A program made the translations under genes and the position numbers. DNA of 64,000 bases from the NCBI GenBank assembly GCA_000969725.1, contig JXSR01S064557.1; one strand, given 5' to 3'. This stretch comes from Ophiothrix spiculata. Lineage: Eukaryota > Echinodermata > Ophiuroidea > Amphilepidida > Ophiotrichidae. Under the pieces are notes generated by a model. The model ran no database searches. It saw nothing but the letters and a program-made list of their open reading frames with translations, and was not told the origin of the DNA. The stretch's first letter is position 1, and the number at the start of each line of letters is the position of its first letter. This document shows positions 49,311 through 59,739 of the stretch, piece after piece.

Positions 49311-50309
49311 AAAGTATACTTAAGGTAAATACTGGTACACAAAGTTTGGACAATACTAGATATTCAAATTTTGTCCAGTATTGTCCAATTCTAGTTTAAT
49401 TTCTGTATTCCAGTATTGTTGGTCAAAAATACTAGGTATATACCAGTATTGTTCAATTCATGTCAATATTCCAGTATTGTTGGTCGACAATACTGGTTTG
49501 TATCAGAAGGTTACGCTCCTGAATCGTAACATCATTTTTTTTCCAGTTTTATGGCAACTTTCCTTTATGAAGTTCAAAAGCTGTGTAAAGTCTGACTATG
49601 GGGCAATGTTATGATGAACCAGCAGGGTCAGCCTCATAAAAGGCCTTCGTTTTCAACCAGCAATTTCCCCAATGACTTCTTTTACAACAGCAACCCTATT
49701 TTTTATCGATTTTTTTTCTGTTCTACTTCCTGTATGATCCCTCCTTTATAGAGGTACACTTTACCTGGAAGGTCCCTACATACCTCCAAACTGGAGAAGG
49801 CACAAACCGCCACAATGAGGCGCTCTCAGGAGTTTAACATATTTTTTTCTGTAAATTGATCTAATATAAGTTGGTAAGATTAGCAATATACTTAGTCCTT
49901 CAACTACTGCTTGGTTAGTAGACCTAAATATTAGGCCTTATGTTGGCTTTCAACTAGACTTTTTGGGATTTCAGAATGCAGATGTATTGGGATTGTGGAC
50001 TGATAATGTGTAAAAGCCATACATACAGAATTGGAGAATAAAGGCTTTCCAAGAATCAATAAAATAATTAGTCTTTGATAATGGAGCAACATTGGTGATT
50101 GTTACTTGAATAAGACAAATTTTACCATTTAACAATACTGAAATAACAGAAGCATTGACCAATACTGGAATGAAATGTGTGTACCAGTCATTGTATAATA
50201 TTTGCAACAATACTGGAACAAAAACACCCCACAACTGTTTAAAACTGGAATGTCCTAGAATTGACCAATACTGGTATATACCAGTATATTGGACCTGAAG
50301 TATACTTTT
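49311..50309. mobile_element. 1 kb element with many CCAGTATTG motifs near both ends
   Basis: The left end AAGTATACTTAAGGTAAATA plus CTGGTA is inverse to the right end TACCAGTATATTGGACCTGA plus AGTATACTT. CCAGTATTG/CAATACTGG-type motifs occur about a dozen times, in both orientations, clustered at 49330-49500 and 50130-50285. Because AAGTATACTT is its own complement, it could be part of the TIR or a TSD. The middle (49510-50100) has no recognisable gene. Confidence 0.7.
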
Positions 50310-50688
50310 TTCTCTGTTTCTATATATGTCACCATAGTTAGAGTGCGCCTTTCCTACAAGGTAATGTAGACGTAATGTTACAGAAAGTCTAGGTCAATAG
50401 AATAGACATTTCATTCGCGGTATGTCATTTTCCACCAAACAACGGCTAGTTAACGTTTTTGTGTAGTTGGTGCTACACTACCGCTTTTAAGTCTAAAACT
50501 ACCTGAAGACGTTCGTAGCTCTTTAAAAATATGTATGGATATAAAATATGATACAATTCATCCTTTACAAAGCTAAATTGCAATTATCATTAGCATATAA
50601 ATTAAAGTATTTCGGAAATAAATGCAATTGATTTGATTATGTTTTCAGAATAAGGCTGCGGATTTCTGTGTAATTTACTAAATGTTTA

Positions 50689-50936
50689 GGGGAGACACTT
50701 AAACTAATCGGCAATGTGGTTCAGATATCTGCACCAGTAGGAACAGTCTATTTCTCCACTAATCTTACATATATCGATAATTCCTCTTATCCAGGCATTT
50801 GATTGTGTGCCTGTGTACTATATCTATGATTTTAAAGCATCAAATTGAATATGTTCCGGCCAAAAGCCAAAAATTTGACTTTCCCGTCTAGTTAAGATAA
50901 CGGCAGGCTGTTGCCGATTAGTTTACGTGTCTCCCC
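50689..50936. mobile_element. 248 bp MITE with GGGGAGACAC ends, TTAA-like target
   Basis: GGGGAGACACTTAAACTAAT plus CGGCAA is inverse to TTGCCGATTAGTTTACGTGT plus CTCCCC. TTAA follows the right end (50937-50940), and TTTA precedes the left (50685-50688), probably a mutated TTAA. It is non-coding. Confidence 0.75.
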
Positions 50937-51924
50937 TTAAACCGATTTCACTTGGACAGGTTAAACTTTTAAATGGAAGCTTTTATGAACTACTAAAATT
51001 GATCAAAATCGTAGCGTATAATACAGTATCACCGGAGTAGTAAGCTTAAAAACAGACATACTTAAATTGTTTTCATTACATTTATGGAATTAAAGTCATT
51101 CATGCAAAGTATATGTATTTCTCTACTTAAAAATCCTACAATTCCACTTGGGTTTTTCTGTGTGTGTATGTGTTTGTTCAAATCTGAACGGCGATAAAAA
51201 AAAAATCCACCATCGTATTGTCATCGTATTGCAAAATTGTCATTTGCGCAATGATTGTGCGCATTGCCAAAGAGGAACCCCATTCTAAACTTTGTTTACG
51301 TATTCTAATGATTATAATGATTCATAATAGCCTACACATACGGTTTTCGTTCATCAAATCTTTAAACGTTTAACCGTTCATCGTCTGTTTAAACGTTAAA
51401 ACGGATAGTATCGACATCTTTATTTCAGAAGCAATTTTTTGTAATAGTTAACAACGTCGTGCCATTTGCCTGATTATCCATTAAATTAAATTTACTCGAC
51501 AATTCACGCTTGCCACGGTGGCGGATAAAGAGTGCTATTTTTTGTCAAATAAAGTAAGTTAAGTCGGTATTGATACAAAAAATACAGAAACTAGAATAAA
51601 GCATGTGATGGCTTAAATTGATAACGGCAACCGCCGGGCAGAATTCAAAAGGATTGTATAATACATCATCGATAATTGTCTAAAATATATCGTGACAGCC
51701 AGATTAAATCATTTTTGGAGCCATTTACTTGGATTTGTGAAAGACGTGATTGTAATTTTAAATGTCAAAATTAACAACAGCGATGAACACCTTTTGTGCA
51801 AAAACACCTCAATTTACATATTTTTTTTCCAAAAGCTTGCTGTATTATAGGCAAGAAAACACAAGATATTAACTACTATCATTCTAAGGGATGATAAGCT
51901 ATGCAAGTACGTAGCAACATACGT

Positions 51925-52090
51925 AGCGGTAGTTCCGTCACTTTGTTTCAATGAGGTCCTAGGTTCGATTCCAGCACCTGACGTTTTATGTGAACTTGTT
52001 TTCAGTCCATGCTCGCTCCCGCAGGTTTTTCTCCGGGTACTCCTCCTGCATTCAAAAACTGAATTAAAAAAATAACATCTTGGAGCCCAG
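51925..52090 (+). repeat. tRNA-derived SINE (TCTCCGGGTACTCC family)
   Basis: The head ends in GGTTCGATTCCAGCACC. The body block GCAGGTTTTTCTCCGGGTAC plus TCCTCCTGCAT matches the SINE at 17824-18176, with part of the repeated CTCC deleted. A poly-A-rich end is at 52060-52075. The A-box part is weak, so the 5' end is uncertain. Confidence 0.7.
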
Positions 52091-52289
52091 TTGAAGATAA
52101 GCTTCCTTTAGCTTACTTGGTACGAAGTACCAACTTGGGTTTCCTTGGCGAAAGCCTAAACAAGATGATCCCAAAATTTGCAAACAAATATATCATGACA
52201 GCCAGATTGAAGCAGTCGGGGAACGGCATACCCCCTGGAGGTATATAATTTTATCACTCCGTTAAGTTGCAGCGTAAAAACGGGGGGAC

Positions 52290-52455
52290 GGGGACGGGGG
52301 AAGGATTGGCGCAGCGTTTCTGCCCTGGGTTTCGGCCCGGGTTCGATTCCCGATCGGACCTAAGTTGTACGTGAATTTGATTGTCTGTCCATACTCGTCC
52401 TCGCAGGTTTTCTCCGAGCACTTCGGTTACCTCCTACATCTCAAATAAAAAATTC
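52290..52455 (+). repeat. tRNA-derived SINE (same family)
   Basis: GATTGGCGCAGCGTTTCTGC (A box) and GGGTTCGATTCCCGATCGG (B box) are followed by the body CGCAGGTTTTCTCCGAGCAC plus TTCGGTTACCTCCTAC and the tail AAATAAAAAATTC. It lies 200 bp from the previous family member, in the same orientation. Confidence 0.75.
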
Positions 52456-52705
52456 TTTCCATTATTCTGTCTTTCACACCACGGAGGCGTCCCTTGAATT
52501 TAATGCAAATTTAACGTGTTTTAACACGTTTTATGACGTGTTGAGCTTCATTTAAGGAATTTTATCTCATTTGTGGGCGTTTTTAACGTTTAGTTGGTAT
52601 ATTATTTCCGATTTTTGCGGATTATTCCGGATCATTACGGATTTTTGCGGAATCTTGTGGATATTGCGGGTTGGGAGATGAGAATAAAAATAAAAATATC
52701 GATGC

Positions 52706-52750
52706 TGTTCTCGACGTGATTCGAACACGCAACCTTCTGATCTGGAGCCA
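52706..52750 (-). pseudogene. tRNA-Trp 3'-half fragment
   Basis: On the minus strand CTCCAGATCAGAAGGTTGCG plus TGTTCGAATCACGTCGAG equals the anticodon loop (CCA), variable region and T-arm of animal tRNA-Trp. The 5' half and acceptor stem are missing; upstream sequence is unrelated. It is a truncated tRNA pseudogene or SINE remnant. Confidence 0.65.
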
Positions 52751-53214
52751 CGAAACCTTTACAACTGTTTTAAGATATAAGAAAAGGAAATACCCAAACG
52801 TGGACTCGAAGCATGAATAAGCAAAAAGGACAACAAATTACTTTTCTTTCTACGCATTTTTCTATTTTTTAGCCCTTTTCAATTCTACTCATTTTTTACC
52901 TCTTTCTAATGCCAAATTTAAGCTAAAACGCTGCAACACAAGATAAATTAATTTTAAAACGCCCTCAAACGTAATAAAATTAGGCTTAAAATACTCTACA
53001 TTACGCCCAAAATACTCTATTTTCCACAATAATATTCATCATTACGTAAATTAGGCCACGTCCACTTCATTAATATTCATTATTATGCAAATTAGATAGA
53101 ATTGCACCCTCTCGATTTCAAAACCTCCGAAATCCGCCCACTTTCTACAAAAGCGTCATCCTAAGACACTTTTGCTCCCGGAATAGCTTTTCTCTGTTTT
53201 GCTAGTCACTTTTC

Positions 53215-53315
53215 ATATTACTTATTTATATGTATTTTTGTTGTTTGTAAGCGCTGTATTTAAATAGAGCGCTATGTGCTTCAATTATAAGAATAATAAT
53301 AAAATAAAAAATGTA
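53215..53315 (+). repeat. Retroposon-like 3' tail
   Basis: GTAAGCGCTGTATTTAAATA plus GAGCGCTATGTG is followed by AATAATAATAAAATAAAAAA. Such a GCGCT stem followed by an AAT microsatellite tail is common at 3' ends of LINE/SINE copies in invertebrates. The 5' extent is not resolved. Confidence 0.4.
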
Positions 53316-53830
53316 ACGATTTTTTTCAATTATACCACAGGCCTTTTATCTCATTCAAAAATATTTTAAAAGTAAATTTTCAATTTTCATTTATGTCACG
53401 TGTTTTAACAAATATAGAAAGGAGAAATAGAAATCTCATTTCAATTACATGTATTTCCATGTCCAAACCAACACATCAAGAGATACTAGTGATTTTCCTA
53501 CCCAAGTTTGCGGCACATCCCCGTAATCACTTTTGTACTAAGTACCCCCCCCCCGGCATGAAAACTTCCAAGATACTATCACAAGGAGTATGCAATTTGT
53601 CCTTGAGTGGCCACACTGAATGGGATTTCTGTTTGCCAAGAGCTTAAGTCAACAGACTTGCACATCTCATTATCCGAAAGTGTGTTGTCAGGGGCAACCA
53701 GCTGAAAGTGTCAACGGATTAAGCTCAGCCTAATCTGACCAACAGTTATAAAAGGTCAAAATAACCAAGGCAAAACTATAGAGGTTGCTGAGCAGGAAAT
53801 AAAGATGAAATGTATGTGAGTGACAACAAA

Positions 53831-54304
53831 TACGAAATCATGAAGCTTCATCAAATCATATTGTGCTCTGAAAAAGATCGTATGATGAGAACGTTTAATA
53901 ATTCTAATGATAAACATTAAGCAAGGTGGTATAAGATACCATTTGTAAAAAGCACACAAGCACTTCCATTCTCTAGCTGCTTGCGTACTTAACCTGATCC
54001 TTAAGCCCATGTGGCGTTTATTCAGTAAAAAAAAGAAATAAGACAATCATACGACTTGGGACCAAACTAATATTGACATGATAGCAAATATTGAAATGAA
54101 TAATGCCATGAACGTGCAGTACTTGTTTTATTTGGTTGCTTGGTGGATGTGAAGAGGTACTTCCATTTACGAAAGGTAAACATTGGATATGTGTTCTGAG
54201 CTACGTTTGAATTTGATTTTTGGATAACTGACACACTTTTTTAAAGTAGAAAAGTCACAGGATAACAAGGGGTTAAGTGATTATAAATATTTGCTAGTTT
54301 GGTT
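53831..54304 (-). repeat. Inverted duplication, arm 1
   Basis: The reverse complement of this block matches 59740-60155 plus 60722-60745 almost throughout, including CACTTAACCC, TTTACCTTTCGTAAA, GAAGTACCTCTTCACATCCA, CCAAATAAAACAAGTACTGC and CATACGATCTTTTTC. Part of it also matches 58312-58570. The block contains the uninterrupted TA (53849-53850) where arm 2 carries a mariner-type element. It has no open frame conserved between arms. Confidence 0.85.
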
Positions 54305-54379
54305 TTTGTCACCTGTACACTTTTATTATTAAAGAGTTTACCTCTATACGCCATGGAAAGCCAGGGGTAAGACAAATTT

Positions 54380-54690
54380 GATTTGGGGCAACATTTTGAG
54401 AAAAAAATAACGCGTGCGTAGCGCGCAAAATATTTCGAACAAATATGTTTATTTTGGCTAAAAAACGCATATTTTGAGTAAAAATAATGAGATTTAATGG
54501 TGAAATGAGCGCGAAGTGCGCAAAAATTTGTACATTTTAGGTCAAAATTATCAATAAAAAGGGGTAATTAAGAAAATGTTCGCAAAAAGGCTTCTGATTT
54601 TTTTCGGGGGTGGGGGGTGGGCAAAAATATATATATATATTTTTTTGAGGGGGGACTTAACCCGTAGTGCTGCCACTAGGAGTCAGCTCA
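54380..54690. repeat. Decayed hAT-like repeat with GCGCGAAGTGCGC motif
   Basis: CGTGCGTAGCGCGCAAAATAT and GAGCGCGAAGTGCGCAAAAA are spaced variants of one motif with AAAATTT runs around them, followed by GGGGGTGGGGGGTGGG and a short (TA)n. The style resembles the interiors of hAT-type non-autonomous repeats whose ends read CCAGGGGT. The ends are not resolved. Confidence 0.4.
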
Positions 54691-55763
54691 TCCCTTCTAA
54701 ACAAAGAAAAATCCATTGATTGTACTGTTTATTGTTCATTGTAAAGGCAAATGTATACTCGGCCTCCACACATAATATTTCACTATCAAACATTTGATCA
54801 TGACGTAAAACTGACGTATGACGCCAACTAAAATAACCTCAACATCGAGTTAAAAACAGATAACAGGTCAAACATGTGTTGAAATGAATTAACATTTACA
54901 TCGCGTCAAATGCTTGTTACCACCAATCTAGTCCATCAAATTTATTTTGGTGATGTTCAGGGTAAATACTCTCCATGTGCTCATAAAAATTGTATATCCT
55001 AACTATTTTTTAGTCATGAAAAGAGAAATAGTTTCAAGTGCATTTGTGGGGACTTGGAACCTTGGCTTATGGTGAGGGTTAGTCATGCATTACAAAGCGA
55101 GGGATCTACCGCAAACGACAGAATTTGAGAGTCATAATTCACGTCCGTTTTTCCAGGCAAAACAACACGGGTTAATTACATTATCATTCAAAATCAACAC
55201 AACATATTTATAGAATATTATTTGTAATTCAGTAGGAAGTATCAAGGCTACAATGTGTCAACATTTGAAAACAACCGAATTGTTCGAACATGAAATTCCT
55301 AGGTTTTGGCGAAAAAGGCGTCAACTTTTTCGAAGTAGTCTGTTAACGTCATTTTGACCCTGCTCATGGATGTGAAGTCACTAGTAAAGGTTCATGTATA
55401 AACTAGAGACTCTATTTCATGTGTAAGTAGGCAAAAACATATAGTAAACATGACGTTCCGCCATCTCGCTTGTGAAAAAGAACCGTGTGTCTATTTCATT
55501 TTTTTATGAAATGTTTGATGTTATATATCAGACCCCGAAACAATTTAAGGACAACTTCGGAGATATTAAGTCAAGACTTGTTTGGTAGCAAAAAAGACCG
55601 AGTATATCAAATTCATTCGGACTTTATTCAGATACAATTGATGGCTGATATTATGGAGATAGATACTCGTATATTTGACCCGACAGGTCGATATTCCAAA
55701 TTTTCGAAGATATGACTAAGGACTAAAAATCCCGAATAAGAAACTGTCAGATTAATTAACCTG

Positions 55764-56231
55764 TCGGTATACGCCGGGGAAGTAGTGACGTCACATTTAT
55801 GATAATTAGCCAAACACGTGCGATCTGGTTCCAAACAAATGATCATGGCCAGTCCTGGCTTAAGATCACAATATTCAGCATAACAGGCCGGTGTGAAAGG
55901 AATCTTAGTCCCCCTGAAATGGTAGTCCGCCTTCCATTGACCATAACGGAGTAAAGTTTGAAACTAATGTTGCGTGAGAGTTGTTAGCCTATACTTTACT
56001 GTACAACCCGGAAAATAAGAACGGGGGACTTACATTCCTGCTATACCGGCATGTTTTCCCTTATTTTTGTTTTAGACGAATCTTATGGTATCAAAAAGGA
56101 GTCTGAGTTTTCCCCCATAGACTTAACGTGTGGCAAAACTGTCCATTCCGTTTGTTTTGGTCCAAAACGCACGTGTTGGGTGATTTACATAAATTATGAC
56201 GTCACTACTTCCCCGGCATATACCGCTACTT
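55764..56231. mobile_element. MITE with ~85 bp TIRs containing GTAGTGACGTCA
   Basis: CGGTATACGCCGGGGAAGTA plus GTGACGTCA at the left (to about 55850) is inverse to TGACGTCACTACTTCCCCGG plus CATATACCGC at the right, with further pairing through CACGTGCG and TGGTTCCAAACA. Central sequence 55860-56120 is non-coding. Small open frames on both strands (ending VTTSPAYT) are just the TIR read twice. The TSD is unclear. Confidence 0.8.
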
Positions 56232-56279
56232 AAATGTAATAATTAGAGTTTAATTTAACAATAGGTCATCCTTTTTAAT

Positions 56280-56915
56280 GTGGGCACCCATAAAAGGTGG
56301 ATTTGTTACATTGAGAATGATTTATGCATAAATTTTGTCATATCTTTTCAGCAATCCCATGAAATGTTTTAATTTTTGTATCATTTTAAAGACAATTTAT
56401 TTGACCTTCAAGAAATTAAGAATAGAACCCAAAATGAAGTGATTAAGTAGGCTTAATAACCTGTTAAAGCTAATTAGCCAGGGTGGAGGCGGGTGTGGAT
56501 GAGGCGGGTGTGGATGAGGCATCATGAAAATTGTGCATCATTTCTTGTGTCATATCTTCTTAAAAATCCATTGAAGTGTCATAAATCTGATTTGATTTCA
56601 AAGGCTGGTTATTGTTTATCAAAATCAAGTTGGAATTAACCCGAATAAAGTTGATCATTAACGCTAATAACAATTTAAAGTCAATAAGCTAATTTAGCCA
56701 GAAATCAAAACGGGCATAAATGTGGTTGGTGTGGATGAAATATGTACATTGTGCATCAAATCTTATCATAACTTTTCAAAAATTGTATGATTTTGAAGAT
56801 AATGTATTAGTCTATAAAATCAATTAAAAATAAGCCAAATAAAGGTGTTTATTATCTCTAATCAACCATTACCAGAAGGGAGTTAAGTATGGATGAAGTG
56901 AGTGAGTTGTAACGC
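56280..56915 (+). repeat. ~230 bp tandem repeat, about three decayed units
   Basis: Each unit has TGTGGATGA, a variant of ATGAAAATTGTGCATCA, CATATCTT and a run AAAATCCATTGAA-like, near 56330, 56512 and 56730, then AATTAGCCAG or TTTAGCCAG. A 16 bp GAGGCGGGTGTGGATG is itself tandem at 56487-56519. No function is apparent. Confidence 0.6.
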
Positions 56916-56919
56916 AAAC

Positions 56920-58200
56920 GGGCCCGACCTCAAAAAATATGACCAATAATTAACAATAATGATACATTTAAATATCGAGTATACTTTGTACTTTAATGAA
57001 AACAAAAAAGTTTTGCTATTATCTGTGTACGTTCAGTATTTTTTCTAGAACCTCTTCAGAAAGACACGAAGTCTACAAAAACACACGAGTCTGAGTGAAT
57101 GTACCCATTTCCATTTCATTGACGTCAATGTTGTTGCTTTTTGTGCCTACTGTCTAATTTCTAGATGTCAGAAACATAAGAGGAATGCATTAAATATAAA
57201 TAAATTCATGTTTTCATAATATCAAGGTAATGCAAACTGTTGTGAGAGTCGAATAAACTTGAAACTCTCATGAAACAAAGATGAACAGTTGACGGCTACC
57301 ATAGAAGGCCAAGTGTCGATTCAATAACTTAACAAAGGACAGGAAGAAACAAAGTAGAGGGGGTTTAACAGGAACACGTGCCATTACCACTTCAGTGTTT
57401 CTTCCTAAGCTTTCTAAATTATATACACTTATAGAGTAGATTTAAATCAAAGTATTCAAATTAAATTCGACACTAGGTGTTTTACCGCATTTAATTTAGG
57501 TAAGCGTATACAATAAAAGCTTTCAGGTCTTCAAAGAAACGTGTCTGAATTTGCATAAAACCACTGCAAAAATACACTTGTACTAATGACTTCATGGTCT
57601 TAGAAATTATAGATAATATTGTAGTTTGCTGTTTTTCTAACACTGATGGATATGTAATTGATAAAATATTACAAATATTTGTTTGAAGTTATTTTAATCT
57701 GAAGTACTTTTGCCACTACAAATGTTTTAAGGATTCAGCTTTCTCAATGTCAAACTGCTAGGTTAAACTGTAGATACAGGAGTCAGAAACAGCGCGGTCT
57801 GATGGCCTAGTATTTTAACTTCGTTGCTGGCTGATAAAACAGGTGGATTTGTAGAGGATTTTCTGATTATTTAAAAAAATAATTTAGTTTCGGACATGTG
57901 TTTTACCAACAACCTATTTATTCGTTATACGTATGTATATGATATTTAATGTTTGATCTTAATCAGGTAACTCATACCTCCAATAATGGATTTGTATACC
58001 AAAGTGCCAGTGAAGCTCCATGCATGAATATACACAACATCAACATCAACAACGACAACGAACACTTGGCTTAGTGTTAGTTGAATTATTGGTTATGAAA
58101 CCTCTCCTTATTATGATATATCACACGTTTTCGATATAAAAATGAGACAGAACTTGTTGATTAAACATAACAAGCAGGTATTCAAAATCATTTAATTTTC
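56920..58200. other. AT-rich stretch, nothing recognised
   Basis: No TIR pair, tRNA-like head or convincing exon was seen. CATTGACGTCAATG at about 57117 is a perfect palindrome containing a CRE-like TGACGTCA; there is no nearby gene to connect it with. Confidence 0.45.
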
Positions 58201-58311
58201 GTGATTTTGTGACTTTTCCACGTTAATACAATACTTTTCAATATAAAATATCAAAATCTAACTCAGATAACTAAAAATGTGCTTTCACAAATGGAAGCAC
58301 GCCACATTGTG

Positions 58312-58570
58312 TCACTAAAACTAAACTAGCAAATATTTTATTTGGTGACTTTTCTGCTTTTTAACAATAAACCTGTCATAACATAAATGTCATAAGTTAA
58401 TCTTGCGCAAATGGAAGACTTATCTCTTCACATCCACCAAACTACCAAATAAAACAAGTACTGCACGTTCTGACATTATTCAGTATTTGTTATCATATCA
58501 ATATTAGTTTGGTCCCTACTCGATTGAATCTATCTTTGCCTTATCTGTTTTTAGATAAACCCTATGGTAA
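58312..58570 (+). repeat. Inverted duplication, third diverged copy
   Basis: ACTAGCAAATATTTTATTT, GAAGACTTATCTCTTCACAT plus CCACCAAACTACC, AAATAAAACAAGTACTGCAC and AGTTTGGTCCC align with arm 2 (59740-60000) in direct orientation, at lower identity than arms 1 and 2 share. Similar words in 58205-58310 suggest a further partial copy immediately upstream. Confidence 0.75.
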
Positions 58571-58712
58571 GTTATCATCCTATACCCAAAACACGGTAAC
58601 ATATCGATTTGTTTGTTTTTTATGTACATTTTTTTTTACATCATGTTTGTAAATATTGATATGGAAAATAAAAAATGAGGTGTCATTTGTAAAATGCGCC
58701 TTTTTAATATGC

Positions 58713-59185
58713 TTCTGAAGGCGGAATATCCCCCTCAGACATCCCCTAGACATGTTTTGTCTATTGCTAAATATGTTTTCCTGGAGTACCTTGCCAAGTT
58801 TTTTGATGAAGCATCAAGTAGCAAAATCTATGCACCAAATCGAGTAATTTGTGTTTTAAAAAAATGCCAAAATTGTCTAATTCTAGCTATTGAGCTATTA
58901 TGGAAAATATGGGAAACTATGCACCAAAATGTCGGGAAAAATGTTGGAAATTGTTCTTACTCCTGAAAGGGGGAATATCCCCCTCAGACATCCCCTAGAC
59001 ATGTTTTGTCTATTGCTCAATATGTTTTCCTGGAGTACCTTGCCAAGTTTTTTGATGAAGCATCAAGTAGCAAAAATCTACGCACCAAATCGAGTAATTT
59101 GTGTTTTGAAATGCCAACATTTTCTTAATTCCTGAGGGGGCACATCCCCTTAGACACCCCCTACACATGTTTTGTCAAAAATAGT
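58713..59185 (+). repeat. ~259 bp tandem duplication plus partial third unit
   Basis: GGCGGAATATCCCCCTCAGA plus CATCCCCTAGACATGTTTTG (58720) recurs at 58969 with near identity through TTGATGAAGCATCAAGTAGC and CCAAATCGAGTAATTTGTG. A third, weaker start, GGGGGCACATCCCCTTAGAC, is at 59137. The high identity of the first two suggests a recent event. Open frames across them are repeat-derived. Confidence 0.85.
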
Positions 59186-59214
59186 ACCAATACAAAGCTT
59201 TGGTATAATGCCAA

Positions 59215-59362
59215 AAAATACCTCTAACACCTCCCCCCTCCTGTACAAAGGCCCAAACCCCAAGTCGTGGAGAGCTCCCCTTACTTTGCTCGCTACTCTC
59301 GGATGAGTCAAAAGTTGCCCCCCCCCCTCTTGACCAAACCTGGATCCGCCACCGCTTCATGC
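59215..59362 (-). repeat. hAT-like end with GGTGGCGGATCCAGG
   Basis: On the minus strand GCGGTGGCGGATCCAGGTTT is followed by a GGGGGGG run and CTCATCCGAGAGTAGCGAGC. GTGGCGGATCCAGG starts many hAT-type non-autonomous repeats. The opposite end was not found, so the extent is approximate. Confidence 0.45.
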
Positions 59363-59368
59363 AATTTG

Positions 59369-59537
59369 TATGAATCCGATCATTGGCTTTAACTTGCAAC
59401 AAGTATTGTAGATACTTTTTTAAATATCAAAAGGGAGGGGATAATATTGTTTGAATCCGATCATTAGCTTTAACTTGCAACAAGTATTGTAGAGACATTT
59501 TTAAATATCAAAAGGGGAGGGGGTAATATTGTTTTAC
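59369..59537 (+). repeat. ~84 bp tandem duplication
   Basis: TGAATCCGATCATTGGCTTT plus AACTTGCAACAAGTATTGTA recurs at 59453, and each copy ends with TATCAAAAGGGGAGGGGGTAA-like sequence and TATTGTTT. Only a few substitutions separate the two. Confidence 0.85.
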
Positions 59538-59739
59538 CAAAGTCTTTTAAAAATCAAAAAAAAAAGATGGAGGAAAAAATGCGGTGAAATGATCAAAATC
59601 ATAAATTTGGAAGACAACTTAAGTACAACTACAGTACGATTATCCGATAAAGTGCCACCCAGCAAACATTCATGGGTATTTACAAATTGTTTTTATATTT
59701 GTAATCAGAAATGGAATACGGTGTGCAACCTAGCAAATA

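Larger units (their letters stand above)
43801..53492 (+). repeat. Diverged third copy of the tandem unit
   Basis: Blocks matching unit 1 occur in order: 45340-45490 to 5215-5370, 46705-46870 to 6255-6410, 47860-48560 to 10780-11890, 51445-51780 to 13357-13930, 52235-52275 to 17325-17360 and 53310-53492 to 17705-18515. Divergence is clearly higher than between units 1 and 2. The unit lacks the MITE at 5498, the inverted 26 bp array and the CpG-rich family, so those probably arrived after this copy split off. Only scattered blocks align, and the rest is insertion, deletion or decay. Confidence 0.75.

Noticed and set aside
52706-52750. tRNA-Trp 3' half read as a primer-binding site of a retroelement
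   Set aside because: No terminal repeats, polyprotein or other supporting parts were seen nearby; a truncated tRNA or SINE remnant explains it.
57112-57132. CRE-like palindrome CATTGACGTCAATG as a promoter element
   Set aside because: No gene or transcript start is visible nearby; a single short palindrome is expected by chance.
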